DNA of 64,000 bases from Marinobacter sp. Arc7-DN-1 (GTDB lineage Bacteria > Pseudomonadota > Gammaproteobacteria > Pseudomonadales > Oleiphilaceae), in assembly GCF_003441595.1 (NCBI RefSeq), contig NZ_CP031848.1, positions 3,286,001 through 3,350,000 on the forward strand. Direction: 5' to 3'. A model generated the notes under the pieces. It saw only the letters and a program-made list of their open reading frames with translations. It ran no database searches and was not told the origin of the DNA. The position numbers and the translations under genes were made by a program. Shown here one piece after another: positions 8,704-21,915 of the stretch (its first letter is position 1; each line of letters starts with the position of its first letter).

Positions 8704-10113
8704 TCAGTCGTCTGAAGCCAGTGCGAGTTGCCGGTAGCTCTCGCGGAAAACATCAAATTGTGCGATTCGTTGTTCGGTGACCTGCTTGAAGCGGGCCATC
8801 TCGGAAGACGGTACAGGTTTTGCGTCCGGCAATTTCACGGTGCGTGAGTTGCGCGGAGCGCCATTCAGCCGGAACTCATAGTGTAGATGTGGCCCGGTTA
8901 CCATGCCGGAGGAGCCGACATAGCCGATGGTTTCGCCCTGCTTTACCCGGGTGCCATTCTTAATACCCTTTCCAAGGCGGCTCATATGGGCGTAAAGCGT
9001 GGAGATGTTGTCGCCATGCTTCAGGATTACCGTGCGGCCGTAACCGCCTTTCCATCCTGCAAACTTCACACGACCTGCGCCGGCCGCCTTGATGGGGGTT
9101 CCTGGAGGCGCGCCATAGTCGGTGCCCTCGTGAGGACGAACCACATCCAGAACAGGGTGGCGCCTTTGAAGATTGAACGGCGAGGAAACCCGCGCATTGA
9201 TCGGCGTGCGCAGGAATGCCTTGCGCATGCTCTTGCCGTTGGGGTTGTAATAATCGCTGTCGCCATTGCTGTCGGTGTAGAGTAGGGCAATGTTCTCCTC
9301 GCCACGGTTGACAAATCTGGCAGACAGGATGCGCCCGGTATCGAACTTCTCGCCATCGAGGTAAAGTTCTTCATAGACCACTTCAAACTGGTCGCCCTTG
9401 CGAACGTCGTACACAAAGTCGATTTCCCAGCCGAAGATGCCGGCCAACTCCATAGTGAGTTGGTCATTAAGTCCGGCTTCGCGAGCGGCAAGATAAAGTG
9501 AGCCGTCGATTGTTCCGGAAGCGAACGCCGGCCGTGCTTCAGGTTTGCGAACTTCCGTCTTGCTGGTGAAGCTTTCGCCTTTCCTGCTGATTTTCAGGGT
9601 TTCCAGGAGGTTGCGCTGCAACTCAACCGAAGCCAGAGCACCGTCACCAGCTGTGGCGAAACGGATCGTTTCACCGGCGTAGAGGCGCTGCAGCTTTTCG
9701 GCTTCTCCGTCGCCGTGGATCACCGAGAGCATGATGCCGTCATTGAATCCTGCTTTCTTGAATAGCGAGGACAGGGTATCGCCCGACTTGATGGCGAAGG
9801 TTTGCCACTCCAGTTCCGGTTGTTCCGGCGCGGCCGGGGCTGCAGGCTCGGTGAGGCTGACTTGCAGGGAAGACTGCTCTCCGGAATCTGCCGTAGGCGA
9901 TGCAGGCTGTTCGTCCACTGGGAGCGAAGCCGGTTGCGCTGACGGCTCCGGTTCAGCGTTCGTCTTTGCGACGGTTCCCTGCTCCAGATCCAGTGAATAG
10001 GACATTCGCTTGGCTTCGACATTGCTACTGGGGCTCATCAGAACAGTGGCGGTAACAATCACAGTCGCCGCTGCAGCAATGGTAATGTGTGTTTTTGGAA
10101 ACATTTTCAGCAC
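8704..10113 (-). CDS. Periplasmic M23 family murein endopeptidase (MepM-like)
   Basis: Predicted to cleave peptide cross-links in peptidoglycan. 469 residues from a GTG (10113); an ATG three codons later (10104) is an equal candidate. A hydrophobic N-terminal helix (HITIAAAATVIVTATVLM) serves as signal or anchor. A Pro/Ala/Glu-rich linker follows. Next is an OapA/LysM-like domain (FAIKSGDTLSSLFKKAGF, about residues 105-190), a middle domain, and a C-terminal M23 domain with HEGTDYGAP and GPHLHYEF supplying the zinc ligands. All catalytic residues are present. It has its own promoter and precedes anmK; the pair matches the conserved order before tyrS. Confidence 0.93.
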   Translation of the reverse strand: MLKMFPKTHITIAAAATVIVTATVLMSPSSNVEAKRMSYSLDLEQGTVAKTNAEPEPSAQPASLPVDEQPASPTADSGEQSSLQVSLTEPAAPAAPEQPELEWQTFAIKSGDTLSSLFKKAGFNDGIMLSVIHGDGEAEKLQRLYAGETIRFATAGDGALASVELQRNLLETLKISRKGESFTSKTEVRKPEARPAFASGTIDGSLYLAAREAGLNDQLTMELAGIFGWEIDFVYDVRKGDQFEVVYEELYLDGEKFDTGRILSARFVNRGEENIALLYTDSNGDSDYYNPNGKSMRKAFLRTPINARVSSPFNLQRRHPVLDVVRPHEGTDYGAPPGTPIKAAGAGRVKFAGWKGGYGRTVILKHGDNISTLYAHMSRLGKGIKNGTRVKQGETIGYVGSSGMVTGPHLHYEFRLNGAPRNSRTVKLPDAKPVPSSEMARFKQVTEQRIAQFDVFRESYRQLALASDD

Positions 10114-10159
10114 GTGTCACACCCGTTTTAATCGGTATTCCGGCAGCTTGTACTATCTA

Positions 10160-10188
10160 ATTAAAGCTGCTGTTCAAGTATAGTCCAA
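10160..10188 (-). promoter_or_regulatory. Candidate promoter for the M23 peptidase-anmK operon
   Basis: On the minus strand TTGGAC (10188-10183) and TTTAAT (10165-10160) are 17 nt apart, about 47 nt before the peptidase start. Consensus-based prediction. Confidence 0.5.
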
Positions 10189-10270
10189 CAGATTACCGTA
10201 TAAAATGCATGCGGGACAGCGTGAAATATTACGGTTACTGCCCCATCCTCCGGATTTCTTTTGGCAGCGT

Positions 10271-10279
10271 TGTTATAAT
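10271..10279 (+). promoter_or_regulatory. Extended -10 element, probable tyrS promoter
   Basis: TGTTATAAT is a perfect extended -10 (TGn-TATAAT). No good -35 hexamer lies 16-18 nt upstream, which is usual for extended -10 promoters. It lies in the 304-nt gap between the M23 peptidase and tyrS, which otherwise holds only the divergent promoter. Confidence 0.5.
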
Positions 10280-10417
10280 GCGCCGCCCTTTTGTTTCGGT
10301 GTTGGTCAAAATCTGGTCAAACCACTCTAGCAGGAGAGCGCGTAACTCACAGATTTCTTTTGTTGAAGTCTGTAACCGATGAAATCTTTCAAGATCAAGA
10401 TTGGGGACGTGTTGGTC

Positions 10418-11620
10418 ATGGCATGCACTGATGAAGCGTTGGCGATTATCAAGCGCGGAGTAGACGAACTCATTCCGGAAGATGAGTTGGTAGAAAAACT
10501 AAGGGAAGGTCGTCCTCTCAGGATTAAGGCCGGCTTCGATCCCACTGCGCCCGATCTTCACCTTGGACACACCGTCCTTATTAACAAGCTTCGTCAGTTT
10601 CAGGATCTGGGTCACGAGGTCATCTTCCTGATCGGTGACTTTACTGGGATGATTGGTGATCCGACCGGAAAGAGTGCCACCCGGCCCCCTCTGACAGAGC
10701 AACAGGTAGCCGATAACGCGGTCAGCTATAAAGAGCAGGTGTTCAAGATTCTCGATCCATCGAAAACCCGTGTGGTTTTCAACTCCGAGTGGATGGGCAA
10801 AATGACCGCGGCCGATATGGTCAAGCTGGCGGGACAGTATACCGTTGCCCGTATGCTTGAGCGCGATGATTTTACCAAGCGCTACCGGGCGGAGCAGGCC
10901 ATTGCGATCCATGAGTTTCTCTATCCCCTGGTGCAGGGATACGATTCGGTCGCCCTTGAGGCAGACGTTGAATTGGGTGGGACCGATCAGAAGTTCAACT
11001 TGCTGATGGGACGGATTCTTCAGAAGCATTATGGTCAGTCTCCCCAGGCGATTCTCACCATGCCTATTCTGGAGGGGCTTGATGGCGTTCAGAAGATGTC
11101 CAAGTCCCTTGGAAACTATGTGGGCGTTAATGATTCTCCGGGTGAGATGTACACCAAGCTGTTGTCGATGCCGGATGATCTTCTCTGGCGTTACTTTGAG
11201 CTGCTGAGCTTCCGTCCGCTTGCAGAGGTGGAGACGTTCCGGAAGGAAGTGTCGGTGGGGGGCAATCCCCAGGATTATAAAAAGTTGCTGGCGGAAGAGA
11301 TTATTACCCGCTTCCATGGTGAAGAGGCTGCAAAGACGGCGCACAAGTCAGCTGGGAACCGTGTTTCTCTTGGGGAGATTCCCGAGAACCTGCCGACCAT
11401 TGAGGTTTCACTTGAAGGTCAGTCCGGGATGCCAATGGCTTCGGTATTGCGTTTGGCAGGCCTGGTAAAGAACGGTGCTGCCGCCCGCGATGTGCTGGGG
11501 CGTGGGGCGGTTTTCGTCGATGGTCGGAAATTCGAGGGCGATCGGGTGTTCGTGAAAGGTGACGACTGCGTCATACAGGCGGGAAAGAAGAAGATAGCCC
11601 GGGTTTTGGTCACTGCGTAA
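10418..11620 (+). CDS. tyrS: Tyrosyl-tRNA synthetase
   Basis: Charges tRNA-Tyr with tyrosine. 400 residues from the ATG at 10418 ([14 protein letters not shown]), matching the length of pseudomonad TyrS. An in-frame ATG at 10379 would add 13 residues and lacks a good ribosome site. The class I signatures are present: [16 protein letters not shown] (HIGH-type) and QKMSKSLGN (KMSKS). The family [12 protein letters not shown] segment and a C-terminal S4 RNA-binding domain ([21 protein letters not shown] onward) complete it. The rRNA operon promoters begin 40 nt after its stop. Confidence 0.96.
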   Translation: MACTDEALAIIKRGVDELIPEDELVEKLREGRPLRIKAGFDPTAPDLHLGHTVLINKLRQFQDLGHEVIFLIGDFTGMIGDPTGKSATRPPLTEQQVADNAVSYKEQVFKILDPSKTRVVFNSEWMGKMTAADMVKLAGQYTVARMLERDDFTKRYRAEQAIAIHEFLYPLVQGYDSVALEADVELGGTDQKFNLLMGRILQKHYGQSPQAILTMPILEGLDGVQKMSKSLGNYVGVNDSPGEMYTKLLSMPDDLLWRYFELLSFRPLAEVETFRKEVSVGGNPQDYKKLLAEEIITRFHGEEAAKTAHKSAGNRVSLGEIPENLPTIEVSLEGQSGMPMASVLRLAGLVKNGAAARDVLGRGAVFVDGRKFEGDRVFVKGDDCVIQAGKKKIARVLVTA

Positions 11621-11660
11621 CCGGGTTTCGGCGATTTTGAAATTTTTTTCAGGATCGCCG

Positions 11661-11688
11661 TTGACACCTTGGCGCAGGTCTGTAGAAT
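11661..11688 (+). promoter_or_regulatory. rRNA operon promoter P1
   Basis: Consensus TTGACA (11661-11666), a 16-nt spacer and TAGAAT (11683-11688), followed by a GC-containing discriminator (GCGCATC) of the kind linked to stringent control. About 300 nt upstream of mature 16S. Confidence 0.8.
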
Positions 11689-11793
11689 GCGCATCTCTTT
11701 CGAGGGGCAGGCCAGTTGGGAGGCTCTGGATTCGAAAGACAACTGTTTGAAAGTATTCGAAAATTTGATATTTAAATTGTTCGAAATAAACGG

Positions 11794-11821
11794 TTGACAG
11801 GGTGGCGGAACGATGTAGAAT
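11794..11821 (+). promoter_or_regulatory. rRNA operon promoter P2
   Basis: TTGACA (11794-11799), a 16-nt spacer and TAGAAT (11816-11821), with ACGCCTCC after the -10. Its hexamers and spacing are identical to the upstream promoter, giving a tandem P1/P2 arrangement 133 nt apart. Confidence 0.8.
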
Positions 11822-11851
11822 ACGCCTCCTTGATTGAGCCACGGCTCAACC

Positions 11852-11860
11852 GCTCTTTAA
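11852..11860 (+). promoter_or_regulatory. BoxA antitermination element (16S leader)
   Basis: GCTCTTTAA matches the core of the bacterial boxA that recruits the NusB/S10 antitermination complex. It lies 31 nt after P2 in the rRNA leader; a second copy precedes 23S. Confidence 0.7.
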
Positions 11861-11866
11861 AAAGTT

Positions 11867-11885
11867 AACCAAGTAATTCGTGTGG
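11867..11885 (+). repeat. 16S processing stem, 5' arm
   Basis: This 19-nt arm is perfectly complementary to 13554-13572 downstream of 16S. Pairing would loop out the 16S precursor as the usual RNase III substrate. Confidence 0.8.
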
Positions 11886-11990
11886 GCGCTGGCCGAGGTA
11901 TTTCGGAGATGAAATATCAGGACAGTGACTCGTCGAAATTGAGTTTTGTCTTGAGCAAGAATAGAGGATCTTCGGATTCTTGTATGATTT

Positions 11991-13525
<1,535 letters not shown>

Positions 13526-13553
13526 AAACGAAGCCGAAGGCTTCGGTCAGAGT

Positions 13554-13572
13554 CCACACGAATTACTTGGTT
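13554..13572 (+). repeat. 16S processing stem, 3' arm
   Basis: Perfect reverse complement of 11867-11885. Together they form the 16S precursor stem. Confidence 0.8.
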
Positions 13573-13614
13573 GGCTAATAAAGAGAGCAAAGGGTCTTAC
13601 AGGCCCGTACCTTT

Positions 13615-13691
<77 letters not shown>

Positions 13692-13965
13692 AAATTGCGT
13701 TATCCGTCGTTATCGCCGGGCTCACGTGCTACTCGCACGCTACACCGCCGATGCCTAGGCTAACCCAATTTTCGGAGCATGCCTTGGAGTTGCGGGGCCA
13801 CGCCGGGTTGGGTAACCCGAAGTGAGTGACGAACGCGGATGCGCCGACAGGTTTTGTCAATCCAGGCGCAGCGTGACGTGAGTGAAGGAGTGGACCCTCG
13901 ATGGGTCATGGACGGATGCGAACGGAAGGCTGCAACGACGAGTGACAGAAGCTGGACAAGTAGAC
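13692..13965 (+). other. Unusually long spacer between tRNA-Ile and tRNA-Ala
   Basis: 274 nt separate the two spacer tRNAs; in many gammaproteobacteria this gap is a few to a few tens of nt. I see no gene in it. It holds a short hairpin (CGGGTTGGGTAACCCG) and several GC-rich stretches. Its right border coincides with the altered 5' end of tRNA-Ala. Confidence 0.6.
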
Positions 13966-14041
13966 GGGGTATAAGCTCAGCTGGGAGAGCGCCTGCCTTG
14001 CACGCAGGAGGTCGGCAGTTCGATCCTGCCTAGCTCCACCA
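13966..14041 (+). tRNA. tRNA-Ala (TGC) with aberrant 5' acceptor strand
   Basis: Anticodon TGC in CTGCCTTGCACGCAG, normal D arm, anticodon arm, T arm (GGCAG/CTGCC) and CCA end. The 5' strand reads GGGGTAT followed by AA, while the 3' strand is TAGCTCC. This gives G-C, G-C, G-T, G-C and T-G pairs, then an A-A and a T-T mismatch, and position 8 is A instead of the near-universal T. The standard version would read GGGGCTATAGCTC. The G3-U70 identity pair survives. It may be a damaged tRNA, a functional variant or a sequencing error. Confidence 0.85.
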
Positions 14042-14370
14042 AATTTTACTGGACCAACGCGAGTTGGGCAGTGTGACAGAAAACAAGTTTTTCAGTTTGA
14101 TGACCGAGTTAAGGGTTATGGCTGAAGGCCTTCTTTCTGATCACTGGGTCAGATTTGCTCTTTAACAAATTGGACGAGATAGAACACGAAGACGTTTTCT
14201 CATTATCTCCGAGAAAACGTGTTCAATGTGATAGCGATTTCAAGCGTTATCCGGTGTTGTCGTTGAAGTGGTTGTTATATTGCTTCAAGTGGACTGTCTC
14301 GAAACAGGGTTCTTTGTCAGGCTTGCCTGGTAAGGGATGTTGATTCGTGAACAGTTGTCTTGGGGTTATA
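14042..14370 (+). other. tRNA-Ala to 23S spacer (no gene)
   Basis: 329 nt of rRNA spacer. It contains a boxA (14157-14168), a perfect 10-bp hairpin (ACGTTTTCTC 14192-14201 with GAGAAAACGT 14211-14220) and the 5' arm of the 23S processing stem near its end. The apparent short reading frames here are not genes. Confidence 0.7.
14157..14168 (+). promoter_or_regulatory. BoxA antitermination element (23S leader)
   Basis: GCTCTTTAACAA closely matches the boxA consensus, about 200 nt before 23S, the usual spacer position. Confidence 0.7.
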
Positions 14371-17283
<2,913 letters not shown>

Positions 17284-17384
17284 TATAAACACCCAAGACA
17301 ATTGCGGGTAACGCAAACCGAAATCGATTATCACTCAGAAAACACCCTGAACGTTCCATCTCGTCCCCCAGTGATCAACCGTTT

Positions 17385-17502
17385 TGCCTGACGACCATAG
17401 CGGTCTGGAACCACCTGATCCCATCCCGAACTCAGAAGTGAAACAGACCAGCGCCGATGGTAGTGTGGCGTTGCCCATGTGAGAGTAGGTCATCGTCAGG
17501 CT
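17385..17502 (+). rRNA. rrf: 5S ribosomal RNA
   Basis: About 118 nt from TGCCTGACGACCATAGCGG to CATCGTCAGGC. The complementary ends form helix I, and CCGATGGTAGTGTGG is the typical 3' half. Last rRNA of the operon; the end is uncertain by 1-2 nt. Confidence 0.95.
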
Positions 17503-17515
17503 CCTAATATAAACA

Positions 17516-17548
17516 AGCCCCGACAGCAATAGCTGCCGGGGCTTTTTT
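17516..17548 (+). terminator. Rho-independent terminator of the rRNA operon
   Basis: Stem AGCCCCG-CAGC / GCTG-CGGGGCT with an AATA loop region, followed by TTTTTT. About 14 nt after 5S. Confidence 0.85.
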
Positions 17549-17683
17549 GTTTTGGATCGAGGCCCTGCTGTGCACTACAACGGCCCCCATGTGACAAGGC
17601 GTGCTCGATATCAATGTAAACCTGACTGCAACGCCCATTCCCTGATCTGTCGGCGGCGAATTCGCAAAGCCTGACCGCCGACT

Positions 17684-17712
17684 TTGTTTTTTTCGCCTCC
17701 CTGGTGTTTAAT
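17684..17712 (+). promoter_or_regulatory. Candidate promoter for birA-coaX
   Basis: TTGTTT (17684-17689) and TTTAAT (17707-17712) separated by 17 nt, 35 nt upstream of the birA start codon. The rest of the 5S-birA gap shows only the terminator. Confidence 0.45.
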
Positions 17713-17747
17713 CCGGCCTTACCCAATCTTATGGCTGGATACGTCTT

Positions 17748-18713
17748 ATGAAATCCAAGGCACTTTTAGAGCTTCTCAGTGACGGCCAGGTTCACTCGGG
17801 CGAGTTCCTGGCCGCTCACCTTGGCGTTAGTCGTACCGCGATCTGGAAACAGATTCGTCGCGCCATGGACGAGGGCATTGAGATTGCCACAATTCGCGGG
17901 CGCGGGTATCAGCTGGTTTCCCGGGTTGACCTTCTTGACCGGGATTCAGTGCTCCAGTGTCTCGATCCGTGGCGCAGGGAAGCGCTATCTTTGAATGTGC
18001 TCGATGAAGTGGATTCAACCAATGCCGAAGTGATCAGGCAGGTCGCGGCAGGGGCCGGGAAAATGCCGGTAGCCATCGCTGATTGTCAGACTGCGGGACG
18101 CGGACGTAGAGGTCGCGTCTGGCAGAGCCCACGGGGAGAAAATCTCTACTTGAGCATGGGGCTAACTTTCCATGGTGGGTTTGGCGTTCTTGATGGTTTG
18201 AGCCTGGTGTTGGGGGTTGCCGTCGCCAACGCGCTTGAGCAGCTTGGCGTGCCAGAGGTTGGGCTCAAATGGCCCAATGACATCTTTCTTCCAGACGGCA
18301 AGCTGGGCGGTATTCTTGTAGAGTTGCAGGGCGAGCTTGAGGAAGGGGTTGTTCAGGTGATCGCTGGTATCGGGCTCAATGTTCACATGTCCCGGCCAGA
18401 AGGTGTTGATCAGCCGTGGAGCAGCCTCGCCAGGGCGTGTCCGGAGATTGTGTGGTCACGGAATCAGATCGCTGGCGCCATTATTGACGCAGTACTGGAT
18501 GCGGTTCCGATTTTTTCGGACCTGGGTTTCGGGGACTTTCGTGAGCCCTGGCAGCGGCGCGATATTTTTATGGGGAAGCCGCTTCAGGCGCGAGGTGGCG
18601 ATGTTGAAGGCGTTGGTTGCGGTATTGATGACAATGGTAATTACCAGATACGGACCGCTGACGGAATCGTTCCGGTACGAGCCGGAGAGATTAGCTTGCG
18701 GGTAATGCAATGA
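17748..18713 (+). CDS. birA: Bifunctional biotin-[acetyl-CoA carboxylase] ligase / biotin operon repressor
   Basis: Attaches biotin to the acetyl-CoA carboxylase carrier protein and can repress biotin genes. 321 residues. An N-terminal winged helix-turn-helix (HSGEFLAAHLGVSRTAIWKQIRR, about residues 16-40) shows it is the repressor-type enzyme. The catalytic domain carries ADCQTAGRGRRGRVWQSP, the biotinoyl-AMP loop, and the GLKWPNDIFLPDGKLGGILVE block. A small C-terminal SH3-like domain ends it. It overlaps coaX by 4 nt (ATGA). Confidence 0.96.
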   Translation: MKSKALLELLSDGQVHSGEFLAAHLGVSRTAIWKQIRRAMDEGIEIATIRGRGYQLVSRVDLLDRDSVLQCLDPWRREALSLNVLDEVDSTNAEVIRQVAAGAGKMPVAIADCQTAGRGRRGRVWQSPRGENLYLSMGLTFHGGFGVLDGLSLVLGVAVANALEQLGVPEVGLKWPNDIFLPDGKLGGILVELQGELEEGVVQVIAGIGLNVHMSRPEGVDQPWSSLARACPEIVWSRNQIAGAIIDAVLDAVPIFSDLGFGDFREPWQRRDIFMGKPLQARGGDVEGVGCGIDDNGNYQIRTADGIVPVRAGEISLRVMQ

Positions 18714-19441
18714 AGCTCTACATTGACGCCGGTAATACCCGGCTCAAATGGTGTCTCGAGGAAGCCGGCGAGACAGTAGCCAGCGGTGCCGGCGTGCTGG
18801 ATGAGGAAAACCCGTTACCGGGCATTACAGGCTTTGCATCCCGCATCCGCCGGATTGCAGTCTCAACGGTTGCCTCGGAGGAGAAGCGCGAGAGACTGCT
18901 CGGTTATCTGGCGGGGCTGAGCAACGTGCCTGCCCGTTGTTATTGGTCGGAACCGGAGCGGGGTGGGCTTCAAAATGCCTATTCCGACTTCGACAGGATG
19001 GGCGCTGACCGCTGGCATGCGATGTATGGTGCGTGGATTGGTCACAAGCAGGGCTTTGTTGTTGTGGACGCGGGTAGTGCGGTCACCGTGGATTTTGTGG
19101 ATCAGTGCGGCCGGCACCTCGGGGGGTATATTCTCCCGGGCCTGAAGATGATGTTTCGGAGCCTCAAAACCGATGCCGCGCGTATCGGGTTCGATCCTGA
19201 GCAGGTTTTGGAAACCGGGCCTGGCAAAAGTACCGGCGAATGCGTTAACCATGGGCTTGCGTGGCTGTCGGATGCCATGATTGTCCGTATCCGTCGGGAT
19301 GCGCAGGCGTTTGGTCTTGCGGATGTTCTGGTTACCGGTGGCGATGCGGATCGACTCATCGGGCTTGGCCTGTCCGGAATCCATCGTCCTGATCTGGTGT
19401 TGACGGGCCTCCGTGCCATTGCTGATGAGGAAGCGTCCTAA
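18710..19441 (+). CDS. coaX: Type III pantothenate kinase
   Basis: First step of CoA synthesis, phosphorylating pantothenate; the CoaX family needs a monovalent cation and is not feedback-inhibited like CoaA. 243 residues with the ASKHA-fold motifs: N-terminal LYIDAGNTRLKW, the central GADRWHAMYGAW, VVDAGSAVTVDFV and the GGYILPGLKMM segment. Start overlaps birA; its TAA overlaps the next ATG by 1 nt, so the three genes form one unit. Confidence 0.95.
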   Translation: MKLYIDAGNTRLKWCLEEAGETVASGAGVLDEENPLPGITGFASRIRRIAVSTVASEEKRERLLGYLAGLSNVPARCYWSEPERGGLQNAYSDFDRMGADRWHAMYGAWIGHKQGFVVVDAGSAVTVDFVDQCGRHLGGYILPGLKMMFRSLKTDAARIGFDPEQVLETGPGKSTGECVNHGLAWLSDAMIVRIRRDAQAFGLADVLVTGGDADRLIGLGLSGIHRPDLVLTGLRAIADEEAS

Positions 19442-20115
19442 TGCGATGGATGGCGCTACTCCTGCTGTTTTTGAGCCTGGGGCTTTATTATCTTCCGGAT
19501 TATCTTGGACCCTCCGGTGGCATGGCCAAAGTCGCCAGTGGAAGTCTCCCCAGGGTCGTCAGTCTGAAGTCACCGGATCCGGAGGGGGGGGCGGTCAAAG
19601 TGGTTCCGTCTCAAGAAGCGCCTGTGTTGTCCTGCGTCCGCCTTGGCTGGATAGACACCGCTGAGCGTACCCGGGAACTGATCAATAGCCAGCCTCTTGT
19701 CAGCGAGGCGGGTTTTGCCATTGAAGAGGTAGATCGGGGGCTCGCTCCCTTATACTGGGTGCTCATCCCGCCTCAGCCCCGGGAGGTGGCATTGCGCCAG
19801 TTTCGGGATATTCAGCGACAGGGTATCGATTCCTATCTGGTAACTGGGGGGGAGAACCGCAACGCCATTTCCCTCGGCCTGTTCGAGTATCGGGAATCTG
19901 CAATATCCATGCTGGAAGAAAAAAAACGTCAGAATCTTAATGCGGTACTGGTCAACTTCCCCCGAAATCAGATAAGCTACGCCCTCACTTTTGAGGCTGA
20001 GTCAGACCTCGCAGAGGAGCTGGTTCAGGCGGTGAAAGCGGATTACGGCAACAATTTTGATTTCGTCGAGATCAGGCCTTGTGAAGGTGTTGCAACGCCA
20101 GAAAAAAATCCGTAG
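19441..20115 (+). CDS. SPOR-like domain protein
   Basis: 224 residues, no named function. An N-terminal hydrophobic segment (WMALLLLFLSLGLYYLPDYL) probably anchors it in the inner membrane. The C-terminal ~100 residues (LYWVLIPPQPREVALRQFRD, GIDSYLVTGGENRNAISLGL) have the pattern of SPOR domains, which bind denuded peptidoglycan at division sites. The same position after coaX is occupied by a similar gene in Pseudomonas, from memory. The tRNA operon promoter lies within its last 30 bp. Confidence 0.8.
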   Translation: MRWMALLLLFLSLGLYYLPDYLGPSGGMAKVASGSLPRVVSLKSPDPEGGAVKVVPSQEAPVLSCVRLGWIDTAERTRELINSQPLVSEAGFAIEEVDRGLAPLYWVLIPPQPREVALRQFRDIQRQGIDSYLVTGGENRNAISLGLFEYRESAISMLEEKKRQNLNAVLVNFPRNQISYALTFEAESDLAEELVQAVKADYGNNFDFVEIRPCEGVATPEKNP

Positions 20116-20118
20116 TAT
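20090..20118 (+). promoter_or_regulatory. Promoter of the tRNA-tufB operon
   Basis: TTGCAA (20090-20095), a 17-nt spacer and TAGTAT (20113-20118), then a GC-rich discriminator (ACCGCCC) as in stable-RNA promoters. 29 nt before the first tRNA, overlapping the end of the SPOR gene. Confidence 0.65.
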
Positions 20119-20146
20119 ACCGCCCTCGCTGAAGAGGCGATTGTGA

Positions 20147-20222
20147 GCTGGCGTAGCTCAGTTGGTAGAGCAGCTGACTTGTAATCAGCAGGTCGGGGGT
20201 TCGATTCCGTCCGCCAGCTCCA
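20147..20222 (+). tRNA. tRNA-Thr (TGT)
   Basis: 76-nt cloverleaf; GCTGGCG pairs with CGCCAGC, anticodon TGT in CTGACTTGTAATCAG, CCA encoded. First of the Thr-Tyr-Gly-Thr cluster ahead of tufB, the order of E. coli thrU-tyrU-glyT-thrT. Confidence 0.97.
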
Positions 20223-20262
20223 TTTTTAAGTTTTGACGGATTTGCATAAGTGAATCCGACTC

Positions 20263-20347
20263 GGAGGGGTTCCCGAGTGGCCAAAGGGATCAGACTGTAA
20301 ATCTGACGGCATCGCCTTCGCAGGTTCGAATCCTGCCCCCTCCACCA
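20263..20347 (+). tRNA. tRNA-Tyr (GTA)
   Basis: 85-nt class II tRNA with a long variable arm; GGAGGGG pairs with CCCCTCC, anticodon GTA in CAGACTGTAAATCTG. Confidence 0.97.
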
Positions 20348-20357
20348 CTAATTGCTC

Positions 20358-20432
<75 letters not shown>

Positions 20433-20445
20433 ATTTGCTTGCAGT

Positions 20446-20521
20446 GCTCATGTAGCTCAGTCGGTAGAGCACATCCTTGGTAAGGATGAGGTCACCGGTT
20501 CAATTCCGGTCATGAGCTCCA
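20446..20521 (+). tRNA. tRNA-Thr (GGT)
   Basis: 76 nt; GCTCATG pairs with CATGAGC, anticodon GGT in CATCCTTGGTAAGGATG, CCA encoded. 51 nt before tufB. Confidence 0.97.
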
Positions 20522-20572
20522 TTATTTATCCGGTCAACGTTACGATCCTGGTTGATTAGGGAGATTGGTCGA

Positions 20573-21769
20573 ATGTCTAAGTCTAAGTTTGAACGTAATA
20601 AGCCGCACTTGAACGTGGGCACCATTGGTCACGTTGACCATGGCAAGACCACTTTGACAGCAGCCCTGACTCGCGTGTGTCACGAAGTCTGGGGTACGGG
20701 TGAGAGCCGTGCGTTTGACCAGATTGATAACGCCCCGGAAGAGCGTGCGCGTGGTATTACCATTGCGACCTCTCACGTTGAGTACGATTCCCCGAGCCGT
20801 CACTACGCTCACGTAGACTGCCCGGGCCACGCGGATTATGTGAAGAACATGATCACGGGTGCGGCCCAGATGGACGGCGCTATTCTGGTTTGCTCCGCAG
20901 CGGACGGCCCCATGCCGCAGACTCGTGAGCACATCCTGCTGTCCCGTCAGGTGGGCGTACCTTACATCGTTGTGTTCCTGAACAAGGCGGACATGGTAGA
21001 CGATGAAGAGTTGCTTGAGCTGGTAGAGATGGAAGTTCGTGACCTGCTGAGCCAGTACGACTTCCCGGGTGACGACACGCCGATCATTACCGGTTCTGCG
21101 CTGATGGCGCTGGAAGGCAAAGATGACAACGAGATGGGCACTACCGCGGTCAAGAAGCTGGTAGAGGCCCTGGACGACTACATCCCTGAGCCGGAGCGTG
21201 CGATTGATCAGCCGTTCCTGATGCCGATTGAGGACGTATTCTCCATCTCCGGTCGTGGTACGGTGGTAACCGGTCGTGTTGAGCGTGGCATCATCAAGGT
21301 TGGTGACGAAGTGGAAATCGTGGGTATCAAGGATACCGTGAAGACCACGTGTACCGGCGTTGAAATGTTCCGCAAGCTGCTGGACGAAGGCCGTGCTGGT
21401 GAGAACGTGGGTGTTCTGCTGCGTGGAACCAAGCGTGACGACGTTGAGCGTGGTCAGGTTCTGTGTGTGCCGGGCTCCATCAAGCCGCACACCAAGTTCG
21501 AGTGCGAAGTGTACGTATTGTCCAAGGAAGAGGGTGGTCGTCATACGCCGTTCTTCAAGGGCTACCGTCCGCAGTTCTATTTCCGTACTACCGACGTAAC
21601 GGGTTCCTGTGAGCTGCCGGAAGGCGTGGAAATGGTTATGCCGGGTGACAACGTGAAGATGAGTGTTACCCTGATTGCTCCGATCGCCATGGAAGATGGT
21701 CTGCGCTTCGCGATTCGCGAAGGCGGCCGTACCGTTGGTGCCGGCGTGGTCTCCAAGATCATCGAGTAG
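20573..21769 (+). CDS. tufB: Elongation factor Tu (copy 1)
   Basis: GTPase that delivers aminoacyl-tRNA to the ribosome. 398 residues from ATG 20573 ([19 protein letters not shown]); an in-frame upstream ATG at 20552 is unconserved. G1 is [15 protein letters not shown]3 is DCPGHADYV and G4 is NKADMVDD, with domains 2 and 3 intact. It differs from the second copy at 37153 by two amino acids that I can see (Ser versus Thr in DSPSRHY, Thr versus Ser in GTTAVKK) and about a dozen bases. Part of the tRNA-tufB-tRNA-Trp-secE-nusG cluster. Confidence 0.98.
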   Translation: MSKSKFERNKPHLNVGTIGHVDHGKTTLTAALTRVCHEVWGTGESRAFDQIDNAPEERARGITIATSHVEYDSPSRHYAHVDCPGHADYVKNMITGAAQMDGAILVCSAADGPMPQTREHILLSRQVGVPYIVVFLNKADMVDDEELLELVEMEVRDLLSQYDFPGDDTPIITGSALMALEGKDDNEMGTTAVKKLVEALDDYIPEPERAIDQPFLMPIEDVFSISGRGTVVTGRVERGIIKVGDEVEIVGIKDTVKTTCTGVEMFRKLLDEGRAGENVGVLLRGTKRDDVERGQVLCVPGSIKPHTKFECEVYVLSKEEGGRHTPFFKGYRPQFYFRTTDVTGSCELPEGVEMVMPGDNVKMSVTLIAPIAMEDGLRFAIREGGRTVGAGVVSKIIE

Positions 21770-21806
21770 GTTACTCGAGAGTAAGTGCGCTGAGTTGTTT
21801 CGGTGC

Positions 21807-21882
<76 letters not shown>

Positions 21883-21915
21883 TTTTTTAACATCCGGATA
21901 CATAAGTTGATTCCT

